Positions 37,426 through 45,630 are shown, counted from the first letter of the stretch. The stretch is 64,000 nucleotides of DNA from Thermanaerosceptrum fracticalcis (GCF_000746025.2 NZ_CP045798.1:978501-1042500), one strand, 5' to 3'. Made by a program: numbers and translations. Notes: generated by a model from the letters alone, not told the origin.

Positions 37426-37617
37426 TTATTCTTCCTTCTTATCTGTTACGTACTCGTTTAACACTTTTACCCACTGGTTAAAAACATCCTTTTTTCGGTT
37501 CATTTTTTCCCTGCGGATAATTTCTTCTAGAAAACGGAGCTGTTTTACATTTAAATTTTGTATACTTTCTTTTATTTTCGTAACCTCTTCATCCTCGTAA
37601 ATTAGACGAATCAACAC
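37426..37617 (-). CDS. Small charged helical protein of unknown function
   Basis: The product of about 63 residues is mostly helical and charged, with the pattern VTKIKESIQNLNVKQLRFLEEIIRREK and a lysine/glutamate tail. The start is taken as GTG at 37617, preceded by AGAGGAGA; a GTG at 37635 would overlap that site. I do not recognise the family. It has no membrane segment, cysteines or DNA-binding motif visible. It is divergent from yqhV. Confidence 0.6.
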   Translation of the reverse strand: MLIRLIYEDEEVTKIKESIQNLNVKQLRFLEEIIRREKMNRKKDVFNQWVKVLNEYVTDKKEE

Positions 37618-37799
37618 TTTACATCTCCTCTTCACGCAAATATAATGATTCTGTGTTATTCGACACCACTTGCTATTTTGCCTTTATGTAAATGATTCCA
37701 ACTAAGTTATTAAAAATTTTCGATTTTCTTTACGTAATAAGATATAATTATTAATAAATTAGTAAATCAATAAAATTTTATGCAAAAGGTGGAGTTCAC

Positions 37800-38066
37800 A
37801 TGGGTGAAGATATTACAATAAAATTGATGTTTGCTTTACGTATCCTTATTGCCGTCATTTCTACCGGTGCCGCTCTTTTAATGCTAAAATTCAACACCAT
37901 TCCTGATGCCTTAAGAATCAATGCTTTCGTCGGTCTTGTAAACCCTATAATCTTTTTAAGTATCAGTCTCCTGGGAATTGCCAATATGGCTTCCCAAATA
38001 TCACTTCCTAAACTCATGGCTTTAATCATTGGTGTCTTCCTGGTTTTATGGGGAACCATGAAATAA
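37800..38066 (+). CDS. yqhV: YqhV-like membrane protein (DUF2619)
   Basis: This is an 88-residue protein with about three membrane helices. Its pattern LRILIAVISTGAALLMLKFNTIPDALRINAFVGLVNP matches YqhV/DUF2619, a family confined to spore-forming Firmicutes and of unknown function. AAGGTGGA lies six bases upstream of the ATG. It is probably co-transcribed with the radical SAM gene 35 bases downstream. Confidence 0.85.
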   Translation: MGEDITIKLMFALRILIAVISTGAALLMLKFNTIPDALRINAFVGLVNPIIFLSISLLGIANMASQISLPKLMALIIGVFLVLWGTMK

Positions 38067-38101
38067 CTCTTTTACGGAGATAGAACGGGAGGTAGCTTTT
38101 C

Positions 38102-38977
38102 TTGAATTATGATTACCCGCTGTACCGGCCGCCCAGTGAAGCCTACAGTTTAATTTTACAGGTCACTATTGGCTGTTCCCATAACGCTTGTACTTTTTGT
38201 ACAATGTACAAACAAAAAAGATTCCGGCAGAAAGACTGGCCGGAAATCAGTGAACTGATTAACACCGCATCTCAAGAATACCCCCGTACCAAAAGAATCT
38301 TTTTGGCCGATGGCAATGCCCTGGCTCTGCCTACGGAAACCCTTGTCAAGACCCTTAAGCTATTATATGAAAACTTCCCTTCGCTAGAGCGGGTTAGTAT
38401 CTACGGGGGACCGAAAGACATTCTTAGCAAAACCTCTGCCGAACTGGAAACCCTTTATCAAGAAGGGTTAGGCCTTGTCTACTTAGGGATTGAAAGCGGC
38501 AGTGAAAAAATTTTAAAACTCGTCAATAAAGGCGTTTCTCCACTGGAAATGATTGAGGCAGGCCAGAAGGTTAAAAAAAGCGGACTTCAATTATCAGCCA
38601 CCATTATTTCGGGACTGGGGGGTAAAGAACTGTGGGAAGAACATGCCCTGGAAACGGCACGGGTAGCTTCAGAAATTAATCCCCATTACCTTGCTTCTTT
38701 AACCTTGCTGTTGGAAGAAGGGGCTCCCCTTTTACGGAAAATCAAAGAAGGCAGGTTTATCTTCTTGACTCCCTGGGAAACCTTAAGGGAATTATACTTA
38801 TTAATGCAGCATGTTAACCTGGATAAATGCATTTACCGCGCTAATCATGTTTCTAATTATTTTAGCCTGGCCGGGGTACTTAACCAGGAAAGAAACCTTA
38901 TCCTGCAAAAGCTGGAATATTATCTGAGCCGTGCCGATATCAAGGCTTTGCCTGTAGACTATAACCGGATGCTATAG
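38102..38977 (+). CDS. Radical SAM protein with GCSHNACTFC cluster motif
   Basis: The 291-residue protein binds a 4Fe-4S cluster and S-adenosylmethionine. The cluster motif is GCSHNACTFC, with spacing C-x4-C-x2-C rather than the common C-x3-C-x2-C. The same spacing is known in the family beginning with YRPPSEAYSL. The Elp3-like barrel continues with LADGNAL, SIYGGP and LGIESGSEKIL. The start is TTG at 38102 with GGGAGGT nine bases upstream. The reaction is unknown. A terminator follows. Confidence 0.85.
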   Translation: MNYDYPLYRPPSEAYSLILQVTIGCSHNACTFCTMYKQKRFRQKDWPEISELINTASQEYPRTKRIFLADGNALALPTETLVKTLKLLYENFPSLERVSIYGGPKDILSKTSAELETLYQEGLGLVYLGIESGSEKILKLVNKGVSPLEMIEAGQKVKKSGLQLSATIISGLGGKELWEEHALETARVASEINPHYLASLTLLLEEGAPLLRKIKEGRFIFLTPWETLRELYLLMQHVNLDKCIYRANHVSNYFSLAGVLNQERNLILQKLEYYLSRADIKALPVDYNRML

Positions 38978-38997
38978 TATCTTCCCCTTAAAAAAGC

Positions 38998-39022
38998 AAG
39001 AGGAGCAACGCTCCTCTTATTT
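38998..39022 (+). terminator. Terminator after the radical SAM gene
   Basis: AAGAGGAGC pairs with GCTCCTCTT across a three-base loop, followed by ATTTTA. It lies 20 bases after the stop of the gene ending at 38977. Confidence 0.85.
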
Positions 39023-39036
39023 TATGTTAAATTTAT

Positions 39037-39075
39037 GTTAATTAGTTGAGGTGCCTGGCACCTCAACTAATTAAC
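39037..39075. repeat. 39-bp near-perfect palindrome with GGTGCCTGGCACC core
   Basis: The left arm 39037-39055 (GTTAATTAGTTGAGGTGCC) is the exact reverse complement of 39057-39075, with a single-base centre. It has no U tract and lies between convergent genes after a separate terminator. A GGTGCCTG string also occurs at 40322. It is likely a REP-like or mobile palindromic element. Confidence 0.75.
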
Positions 39076-39092
39076 ATTCCCCCGTACAAAAT

Positions 39093-39494
39093 TTATTTAG
39101 ACTGACCTTTTTTAAGATATAAACCTAATCCTGCCACCAGTATGATGATGCCACCCACAAAAGCAATATAAACACCAGGAAAAGCCAGTTGAATACTGGT
39201 AGCCAAATTGAATCCACCAATATGATAACGGACGGGCATAGTAAAAAAACTTAAGGCGGCAGTAAGAGGTACGATTATACCGATTGCTAAAAGAGAATGC
39301 CTTTCTCTTTCTTTGGCCAGGTAAAGATTATATAAAGTAACAAGACCTAAAAATAAGGTGACGGCACCAAACCAGTCTTCTACGCCGTTGATTATGTTTA
39401 AGCCCTTTTTACCCCAGGCTGATGCAGACCCGTAAATAACCATTCCGGCCCCCAAAGTTTCCAGGAAATACGACCACCAGAATTTATTGCTCAT
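39093..39494 (-). CDS. Small membrane protein of unknown function (four helices)
   Basis: This 133-residue protein has about four predicted membrane helices: residues 8-28, 43-60, 68-88 and 105-128. It ends in a lysine tail (YLKKGQSK). The string MPVRYHIGGFNLATSIQLAFPGVYIAF is unlike any family I can name; a DUF981-like domain is possible. It follows the gene at 39507-39938 by 12 bases, so the two probably form an operon. Confidence 0.65.
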   Translation of the reverse strand: MSNKFWWSYFLETLGAGMVIYGSASAWGKKGLNIINGVEDWFGAVTLFLGLVTLYNLYLAKERERHSLLAIGIIVPLTAALSFFTMPVRYHIGGFNLATSIQLAFPGVYIAFVGGIIILVAGLGLYLKKGQSK

Positions 39495-39506
39495 TGCTTT
39501 CCCCCC

Positions 39507-39938
39507 TTAATCCTGTAAAATATTATCATTGATAAAAATGCGTAAGAGACCAATAATCATAAATCCTAAAGATGTTAAACCTCCCCAGGTATAAAGATTT
39601 GCATAGAGCGGTAAATAAGCGAGGCTAACATTCTCCGTGCCAATTTTTAATAAAACCTGTCCCAGCCGAAGGTACTCATCCCTGAATAAATCGATACATA
39701 CCCAAAGGGTAATAGCCCAGGTCAAAATATCAACCACCCGCAATTTTTTAGAAAAAATATTGAGAATACGGTCATACCATTTCCATAGTCTAATACTAAG
39801 ACTAAAAGATATGACTAGTACAATACTAAAGATAAACCAGATAAGTACAGGCGATACCTTATAGAGTACTGGGGGCACTATCAGTATTTTCAGGAGATAG
39901 AAACCAGTGAACATGAGAGCTAAACTAAGTAAAATCAT
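39507..39938 (-). CDS. Membrane protein of unknown function
   Basis: The 143-residue product has four hydrophobic segments, near residues 1-22, 30-48, 67-84 and 112-135. A short positively charged loop (RLWKWYDRILNIFSKKLR) lies between helices two and three. I do not recognise the family. It is upstream of, and probably co-transcribed with, the 133-residue membrane protein gene. No enzyme motifs are visible. Confidence 0.65.
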   Translation of the reverse strand: MILLSLALMFTGFYLLKILIVPPVLYKVSPVLIWFIFSIVLVISFSLSIRLWKWYDRILNIFSKKLRVVDILTWAITLWVCIDLFRDEYLRLGQVLLKIGTENVSLAYLPLYANLYTWGGLTSLGFMIIGLLRIFINDNILQD

Positions 39939-40039
39939 CCATCTGCCTCCTATAATGCTTAAACCATATACTTGTCTACCATTTACTCAGCTTGATTTTG
40001 GTTCATTTCATTATGCCATCAATTGTTAATAATGTTTTA

Positions 40040-40068
40040 TTGACATCATAGCCTGTTTCACCTATAAT
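40040..40068 (+). promoter_or_regulatory. Sigma-A promoter of tRNA-Trp
   Basis: TTGACA (40040-40045) and TATAAT (40063-40068) are perfect hexamers with an optimal 17-base spacer. Transcription would start near 40075, just before the tRNA 5' end. Confidence 0.92.
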
Positions 40069-40086
40069 ATTAAACGTAACACGCGC

Positions 40087-40162
40087 AGGGGTATAGCTCA
40101 ATTGGTAGAGTAGCGGACTCCAAATCCGTTGGTTGTGGGTTCAAGTCCTACTGCCCCTGCCA
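40087..40162 (+). tRNA. tRNA-Trp (anticodon CCA)
   Basis: A 76-base cloverleaf has acceptor AGGGGTA pairing TGCCCCT and the D arm GCTCAATTGGTAGAG. The anticodon loop is CTCCAAA in the GGACTCCAAATCC arm, and the T arm contains GGTTCAAGTCC. It has a G discriminator and an encoded CCA. The anticodon CCA and acceptor pairs are those of bacterial tRNA-Trp. Confidence 0.96.
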
Positions 40163-40175
40163 AAACTTTAAATAC

Positions 40176-40200
40176 AACACCTGTACAGGGTGTTTTTTTT
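40176..40200 (+). terminator. Terminator after tRNA-Trp
   Basis: ACACC pairs with GGTGT across TGTACAG, followed by a run of eight T. It lies 13 bases after the tRNA. Confidence 0.85.
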
Positions 40201-40289
40201 ATACCCAGCCGTGGGGATGTGAAGCTCGGAAATAATTATATCATAGTATTTTAGGCAAATCATTGTCTCCCTCGTGTTAAGATATCCAA

Positions 40290-40321
40290 AAGAAAAAGGG
40301 AGTGTTGCACTCCCTTTTTTT
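40290..40321 (-). terminator. Terminator after the EF-G-type gene
   Basis: AAAAAGGGAGTG pairs perfectly with CACTCCCTTTTT across a three-base loop. On the minus strand it is followed by TTTTTC, close to the stop at 40336. Confidence 0.9.
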
Positions 40322-40335
40322 GGTGCCTGCCTGAC

Positions 40336-42375
40336 TTAACTGGTTTTCTCCTGGTTTCTCATGGCCTCTTCAATAATTTCTTTGGCAATTTGCTGCGGTA
40401 CATCTTCATAATGGGAGAACTCCATCTTGAAATGACCACGCCCCTGGGTAATGGATTTTAAATCAATAGCGTAACGATACATTTCGGAAAGGGGAACCTG
40501 GGCTTTTACTACCTGCCATTTTCCTTTTGGTTCCATACCCATGATGCGTCCTCTCTTACCGTTCAAATCACTGATAATATCTCCCATGAACTGTTCAGGT
40601 ACATAGACTTCCACGTTCATAATAGGTTCCATTAAAACAGGTCTCGCCTTCTCTACACCCTTTTTAAAAGCCATATTGGCGGCAATCTTGAAGGACATTT
40701 CAGAAGAGTCAACTTCATGATAAGAACCGTCATAGAGAGTTACCTTGATATTGGTCACGGGATATCCGGCCAGGATTCCTTCTACCATAGCTTCCCGCAC
40801 GCCTTTTTCTACAGCTGGATGGTAGTTCTTAGGCACAGCACCGCCAAAAATGGTTTCGGCAAACTCAAATTCTTTATCAGGAAGGGGTTCAAAACGGAGC
40901 TTAACGTGTCCGTACTGTCCATGTCCGCCCGACTGCTTCTTGTGTTTGTATTCATATTCAGCAGTGCCGCGGATGGTTTCACGATAAGGTACACGCGGCG
41001 TAGAAAGATTTACTTCTACCCCGAATTTTCGTTGCAGTCTTTCCATGATAATATCCAGGTGCTGCTCACCCATACCGGTGAGAATTGTTTGTTTCGTTTC
41101 CGTATTCTTCTCCAGTCTTAAGGTGGGATCTTCCTCTAATAACCTGTAGAGTGCATTACCTACTTTATCTTCATCATTACGGGATTTTGCTTCTACAGCT
41201 ACAGAGTAGGTGGGAGCAGGGAAGTTAACACCCGGGAGAATTGGAGTTTTGTCTTTTATACCCAGTGTATCACCGGTTACAGTGACAGCCAGCTTGGCAA
41301 TAGCTACAATATCCCCGGGATATGCTTCCGTCACTGTATCCTGGTTTTTACCCCGCATGACCATTAATGAACCAAAGCGTTCCTCTTTTTCCTTATTGAC
41401 ATTGTAAACCGTACTATCACCTTTCAAGATACCGCTGACAACTTTCACAAAACTGAGTTTACCAACAAAGGGGTCGGCCAGGGTCTTAAAAACAATAGCA
41501 GCCAGAGGTTCTTTGGTTAAGTCTTTTCCCTCTGCATGATCCACAGGAGAGGGCAGCAGTTCCAAAACAGCGTCCATGAGAGGTTGAATACCGATATTTT
41601 TCAAGGCAGAACCACAAAAGACGGGAACTACTTTAGCATTCATAACACCGGCCTTCAAACCAGTGTAAATCTCTTCATCGGTAAGGGGCTCTCCCTCCAA
41701 ATATTTCATGAGAAGCTCGTCATCGCCTTCAGCCGCGGCTTCCATTAAAGCCTCTCTGTATTTCTCCACCTCGGTTTTCAGGTTATCGGGAATGGGCTCT
41801 TCTTTTACTTTATTTCCGTCAAATTTGTAGGCTTTTTGTTTAAGAATATCGACAACGCCGGCAAAACTGTCTTCCGCACCGATAGGCAGCATAATAGGCA
41901 CCACATGGTTACCGAAACGCTGCTGCATATCGTCTAACACCCGGTAAAAGTTGGAATTTTCCCGGTCCAGTTTATTGATAAAGGCCAGACGAGGTATTTT
42001 AGCCTCTTCAGCGGCATCCCAGTGTACTTCGGTTTGGACTTCCACGCCGGAAGCACCACACACCACCATGATAATACTATCAATAGCCCTCATTGCACTT
42101 TTGACTTCACCTATAAAATCAGCATAACCCGGTGTATCCAGAATATTGATCTTTGTGTCCTTCCATTCTACAGGAGCAAGGGTTGTACTAACAGTAACTT
42201 TACGTTTGATTTCCTCGGGAAGATAATCCGTAACCGTATTTCCGTCATCAACTTTACCTAAACGAGTGGTGTGACCGGCATTAAACAGTATGGCCTCGGT
42301 TAAAGAGGTTTTACCCGCACCTCCATGAGCTAATATGCCCACATTTCTGAGTTTCTTACTGTCATAGGTTCGCAA
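40336..42375 (-). CDS. Elongation factor G-like GTPase (EF-G type II, FusA2)
   Basis: This 679-residue translational GTPase has motifs AHGGAGKTSLTEAIL (P-loop), DTPGYADF (G3) and NKLDRE (G4). EF-G domains II-V follow, with GGHGQYGHVKLRFEPL in domain IV. The P-loop AHGGAGKTS, instead of AHIDAGKTT of canonical EF-G, places it in the EF-G2 subfamily, whose role in ribosome dynamics differs and is less clear. It is not beside rpsL/rpsG/tuf, so it is probably a second copy. AAAGGAGG precedes the ATG. Confidence 0.9.
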   Translation of the reverse strand: MRTYDSKKLRNVGILAHGGAGKTSLTEAILFNAGHTTRLGKVDDGNTVTDYLPEEIKRKVTVSTTLAPVEWKDTKINILDTPGYADFIGEVKSAMRAIDSIIMVVCGASGVEVQTEVHWDAAEEAKIPRLAFINKLDRENSNFYRVLDDMQQRFGNHVVPIMLPIGAEDSFAGVVDILKQKAYKFDGNKVKEEPIPDNLKTEVEKYREALMEAAAEGDDELLMKYLEGEPLTDEEIYTGLKAGVMNAKVVPVFCGSALKNIGIQPLMDAVLELLPSPVDHAEGKDLTKEPLAAIVFKTLADPFVGKLSFVKVVSGILKGDSTVYNVNKEKEERFGSLMVMRGKNQDTVTEAYPGDIVAIAKLAVTVTGDTLGIKDKTPILPGVNFPAPTYSVAVEAKSRNDEDKVGNALYRLLEEDPTLRLEKNTETKQTILTGMGEQHLDIIMERLQRKFGVEVNLSTPRVPYRETIRGTAEYEYKHKKQSGGHGQYGHVKLRFEPLPDKEFEFAETIFGGAVPKNYHPAVEKGVREAMVEGILAGYPVTNIKVTLYDGSYHEVDSSEMSFKIAANMAFKKGVEKARPVLMEPIMNVEVYVPEQFMGDIISDLNGKRGRIMGMEPKGKWQVVKAQVPLSEMYRYAIDLKSITQGRGHFKMEFSHYEDVPQQIAKEIIEEAMRNQEKTS

Positions 42376-42802
42376 TATGAGCCCCTCCTTTGGAAGAATT
42401 TTTTATTACGTTCGTCTGTAGGCAATAAGGACAAACGTGGTTTATTTAACTAATAATATTAATCACAAGTTTAAAAAATCCTTCTTTTTGTTAATCATAA
42501 AATTACACCAAATTTCCGGCAATTTTACCAAATGGAAGGTTATGGCTCTGTTTGCTTATATTATTTCCCCTTTTTTTCTTTTAATATATTTTTTGTATTT
42601 TTCTCAACAGGTTACTATGGGTTATCTATAAGGTGCAGGGGCATCTCTTCCCCGCTCCATTGAAAAATTTATGATTAAAACTGAGAATGCTGCATGTGGC
42701 AGTCTTTTTTTATGCTTTTACATGGCTCTCCCGGAAATAGTGATGATATTTTTCTCCGTAATGACATAGTTATTTTTAAGTGTAAAACGTTGGAGGATTA
42801 TT
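42376..42802. other. 427-bp gap between divergent fusA2-like gene and spoVB
   Basis: This AT-rich stretch contains no convincing gene; a 64-codon frame at 42437-42631 has no ribosome site and biased T-rich content. On the plus strand two hairpins occur. The first is GCAGGGG with CCCCGC (42635-42655). The second is GCTGC with GCAGT (42689-42703), followed by seven T, like a weak terminator. A candidate sigma-E promoter for spoVB follows. A small leader RNA is possible. Confidence 0.4.
42745..42772 (+). promoter_or_regulatory. Candidate sigma-E promoter for spoVB
   Basis: GATATT (42745-42750) and CATAGTTA (42765-42772) are 14 bases apart. They resemble the sigma-E -35 (ATA-T) and -10 (CATA) elements and lie about 30 bases before the spoVB start. 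In Bacillus, spoVB is transcribed by sigma-E in the mother cell, so the site fits the gene. Only the core CATA and ATA match well. Confidence 0.45.
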
Positions 42803-44329
42803 ATGGCTAAACATTCTTTTCTGAAGGGAGCTTTTATCCTGGTTATGGCCAACGGCCTGGTGAAAATAATAGGGTTCATTTATCAAATCATTATTGTCAG
42901 AATCATCGGCACCGAGGGGGTGGGAGTTTTTAACATGGTTTTCCCTCTTTATATTACAGCCATGGTCATCACCAACGCAGGAATCCCCCTGGCCGTATCC
43001 AAGAGCGTTGCTGAAACAAATAACGAGAAAGAATCCCAAAAAATATTAGGAATGGCTCTGACCCTCCTCATCCTCTTATCTACCGGCGGGTCATTTCTTT
43101 TAATCCTTTTCTCACCTTTTATCATTAGTAAATTATACGCCGATCCCCGGGTCATCCCCTGCTTTCTGGTACTTATCTCCTCTCTCCTTCTGGTGGCAGT
43201 ATCTTCAGGTTTCCGGGGCTATTTCCAGGGTACCCAGGATATGAGACCAACGGCCTTGACGCAGCTTGTGGAACAGGTAGTTCGGTTTATAACGGGGTTG
43301 TCCCTGGTAATTATATTAGTTCCCTATGGTTTAACCTGGGCGGCGGTTGGTTTGGCCGGCGGCATTTTTCTCAGTGAAATCGCAGGCTTAGTCTACATTT
43401 GGCACAGGTACAGGCGAAATGTGGACGTTAGTCGGCTCATTGTCTGGCCTTCCTTGAAAGTCTTGCACAAATTATTTTCTTTCGGGATACCAGTTACCAT
43501 CACCAGGCTGGTAATAACGCTTTGTATGGCCGTAGAGGCCAGTTTGATTCCACAGCAGTTAATGAAATCAGGCTTTTCTCTTTCCCGGGCCACCTCATTT
43601 TACGGTGAATTAACAGGAATTGTGTTTACCCTCATCTCCATCCCTTCTATTTTAACCTTCTCCCTGGCCACCACCTTAGTACCAGCCATTGCTGAAGCCC
43701 AAAGCCGAAAACAGGCAAACTTTTTGAGCCAGCGTACAGCAGACGCTATCGGGATCACCCTGCTGGCAGGGGTCCCCAGTATACTGGTTTTATTTTTTTG
43801 GGGTCCTGCCCTCTCCGCTTTGTTATTTAATGTAACACAGGCCGGCGTATTGCTGAAAATTATGTCTTGCGGCTGTATCTTCTTATATTTGTCACAAACC
43901 ATGTCAGGTATGTTACAAGGATTGGGTTACGTAAAAATTATTTTTCTCACCACTTTATTAGGGGGGCTCATCCGTATCTCCGGAATTTATTATTTCGGTG
44001 CCCAACCGGACATGGCAGAAACGGCAATTGCCCTCAGTTATATCTTAAGCTACGTTATTACCTGTTTTATTAATCTATGTGTTGTTAAAAACAAAACCAA
44101 ATTTACGCTTAATCACACTCTGTACGTGAGGCTTTTTTTGAGCAGCATGATTCTAATCTTTTTATTATTCACCTTTGCACCCATGATTGAGCAGAATCTC
44201 ATGGTCTTATTAACTCTGTCATTCCTTTTTACCGGTATTTTTTACCTGGTGATGTTCTTGACCGGTGATAAATATATCCGTCTGATTATAGAACAGGTGA
44301 AACAAAATATAATAAAAAAGCCTGTCTAA
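42803..44329 (+). CDS. spoVB: SpoVB-type lipid II / polysaccharide flippase (MATE-like)
   Basis: The 508-residue membrane protein has about 14 helices. Its N-terminal pattern FLKGAFILVMANGLVKIIGFIYQIIIVRIIGTEGVGVFN is characteristic of SpoVB/YtgP proteins of the MOP superfamily, which move wall precursors across the membrane. SpoVB is needed for spore cortex synthesis. Paralogues YtgP/MurJ-like exist, so the exact role is inferred. GGAGGA lies upstream of the ATG. The stop falls in a bidirectional terminator shared with surE. Confidence 0.88.
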   Translation: MAKHSFLKGAFILVMANGLVKIIGFIYQIIIVRIIGTEGVGVFNMVFPLYITAMVITNAGIPLAVSKSVAETNNEKESQKILGMALTLLILLSTGGSFLLILFSPFIISKLYADPRVIPCFLVLISSLLLVAVSSGFRGYFQGTQDMRPTALTQLVEQVVRFITGLSLVIILVPYGLTWAAVGLAGGIFLSEIAGLVYIWHRYRRNVDVSRLIVWPSLKVLHKLFSFGIPVTITRLVITLCMAVEASLIPQQLMKSGFSLSRATSFYGELTGIVFTLISIPSILTFSLATTLVPAIAEAQSRKQANFLSQRTADAIGITLLAGVPSILVLFFWGPALSALLFNVTQAGVLLKIMSCGCIFLYLSQTMSGMLQGLGYVKIIFLTTLLGGLIRISGIYYFGAQPDMAETAIALSYILSYVITCFINLCVVKNKTKFTLNHTLYVRLFLSSMILIFLLFTFAPMIEQNLMVLLTLSFLFTGIFYLVMFLTGDKYIRLIIEQVKQNIIKKPV

Positions 44330-44342
44330 TCAGGCTTTTAGG
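44314..44342. terminator. Bidirectional terminator between convergent spoVB and surE
   Basis: AAAAGCCTG pairs with CAGGCTTTT across a six-base loop that contains the spoVB stop. U tracts are present in both directions, serving both convergent genes. Confidence 0.85.
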
Positions 44343-45114
44343 GTTTTACCGCTTCAATTCCCCACTCTTTTACTTTATTGATAATTCGATAATTGGTCAA
44401 ATCAAAATGGATGGGTGTTACTGAGACAAAATTGTATTCCACAGCCACCAAATCAATTTCCGGGTCTTCTTCCCGCGAAGGAATGATGTCGCCAGCCAGC
44501 CAGTAATAGGGCCGCCCCCTGGGGTCAGTACGTTTATCAAAGACATTTTCATATTCACGAATCCCCAGTTTGGTAACTTTGTAACCTTTGAGCCGCTCTC
44601 TGGGCACCGGGGGTACATTAATGTTCAGAAGGGTATCCGGCGGCAAAGTCTCCTTGTTGGCATACAGTTGTTCTGCCACAAATAAAGCTACCTCTGCGGA
44701 AAGTTTGTAATCATCTGCTTCATATGAAGCCAGGGAAACAGCTATCGAAGGTATACCTAAAAGTACACCTTCAATGGCTGCAGAGACTGTCCCTGAATAC
44801 AAAACATCGGTCCCTAGGTTAGGGCCATTATTAATTCCGGAAATGACCAGGCTGCATTCCTTAGAGACCAGTTCTTTAAGACCAAGTTTTACACAATCTG
44901 CCGGTGTGCCGGTTACGGCCCAAGCTTGCCCTATACCGGGTAAGTGAAATTCTTTGATTCGCAGGGGCTGGTGAATAGTAATGCCATGTCCGGTGGCACT
45001 CTTTTCTTCCGCCGGTGCTACTACAATGACTTCTCCCAGTTTTGTCATTGTTTTGGCCAGTTCTAAAAGGCCCGGCGCCATAATACCATCGTCATTGGTC
45101 ACTAAAATCTGCAT
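44338..45114 (-). CDS. surE: SurE, 5'/3'-nucleotidase
   Basis: SurE is a metal-dependent nucleoside monophosphatase involved in survival and RNA turnover. The 258-residue protein starts with the metal-binding TNDDGIMAPGL. It has the family motif SGINNGPNLGTDVLYSGTVSAAIEG and the C-terminal FVSVTPIHFDLT. It is the only gene visible upstream of the convergent terminator on its strand, with ypmA located 36 bases upstream. Confidence 0.95.
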   Translation of the reverse strand: MQILVTNDDGIMAPGLLELAKTMTKLGEVIVVAPAEEKSATGHGITIHQPLRIKEFHLPGIGQAWAVTGTPADCVKLGLKELVSKECSLVISGINNGPNLGTDVLYSGTVSAAIEGVLLGIPSIAVSLASYEADDYKLSAEVALFVAEQLYANKETLPPDTLLNINVPPVPRERLKGYKVTKLGIREYENVFDKRTDPRGRPYYWLAGDIIPSREEDPEIDLVAVEYNFVSVTPIHFDLTNYRIINKVKEWGIEAVKP

Positions 45115-45150
45115 ATCTTCCTCCTGTTTTGCCGGATGAGTCCACTTAGG

Positions 45151-45327
45151 TTAGAACTCGTAAATATTAATGTACAGCCTTTTCTTTTCTTTATCCTTTT
45201 TAAGACCTAGCATAACTCTTTTTTCTTTTAGATTTTTATTAAGAAAATCGATAACTTTATACATTTCTTCGTATTCTGCAAAACTTTTGGTGGCCACAAG
45301 TTCTAACTTTTCTTCAGTTATTTCCAT
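45151..45327 (-). CDS. ypmA: YpmA-like small protein (DUF4264)
   Basis: The 58-residue protein has the pattern ATKSFAEYEEMYKVIDFLNKNLKEKRVMLGLKKD of the YpmA/DUF4264 family, which is of unknown function. The ATG at 45327 has GGAGGT four bases upstream. An in-frame ATG at 45390 gives an implausible Cys/Arg-rich extension into insertion-sequence DNA. The IS110 element now abuts its upstream side and may have replaced its promoter. Confidence 0.82.
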   Translation of the reverse strand: MEITEEKLELVATKSFAEYEEMYKVIDFLNKNLKEKRVMLGLKKDKEKKRLYINIYEF

Positions 45328-45439
45328 AAAAACCTCCATCTCGCGCCGCCGGTGCGGGCGACACAAATAGTAATGAAAACAGGTGCACACCCACCCTGAT
45401 TACAGTACAATCTGTCTGAGGAGAAGGCACACTACAAAG

Positions 45440-45600
45440 CACGGTGAGGCGAGTTGCAGACTGCCTCTTGGCTTAAATCAGTATAAAAACCAGTGTAAGG
45501 ATCGCCTTACAAGCACAAATAAGTGGTGCCATGAGGCCGCACGCTAATCATTGTTTTAACTCAGCGTTAAATGTGCGGCGATCCAGTCACTGTCTTCTCC
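45440..45600 (+). ncRNA. Candidate IS110 bridge RNA
   Basis: IS110 transposases are known to use a bridge RNA encoded in the non-coding end next to the gene. Here the left end shows several hairpins. GAGGC (45446-45450) pairs GCCTC (45463-45467). TGTAAGG (45494-45500) pairs CCTTACA (45505-45511). GCCGCAC (45536-45542) pairs GTGCGGC (45573-45579) around an inner TTTAAC/GTTAAA hairpin. The loop guides and exact ends cannot be assigned by eye. Confidence 0.5.
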
Positions 45601-45630
45601 CTCACAATTTCATTGCAAGGAGGGAGAATT

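Noticed and set aside
42437-42631. 64-codon plus-strand frame in the fusA2-spoVB gap
   Set aside because: AT-rich low-complexity translation, no ribosome site, and it overlaps likely promoter DNA of the divergent gene.
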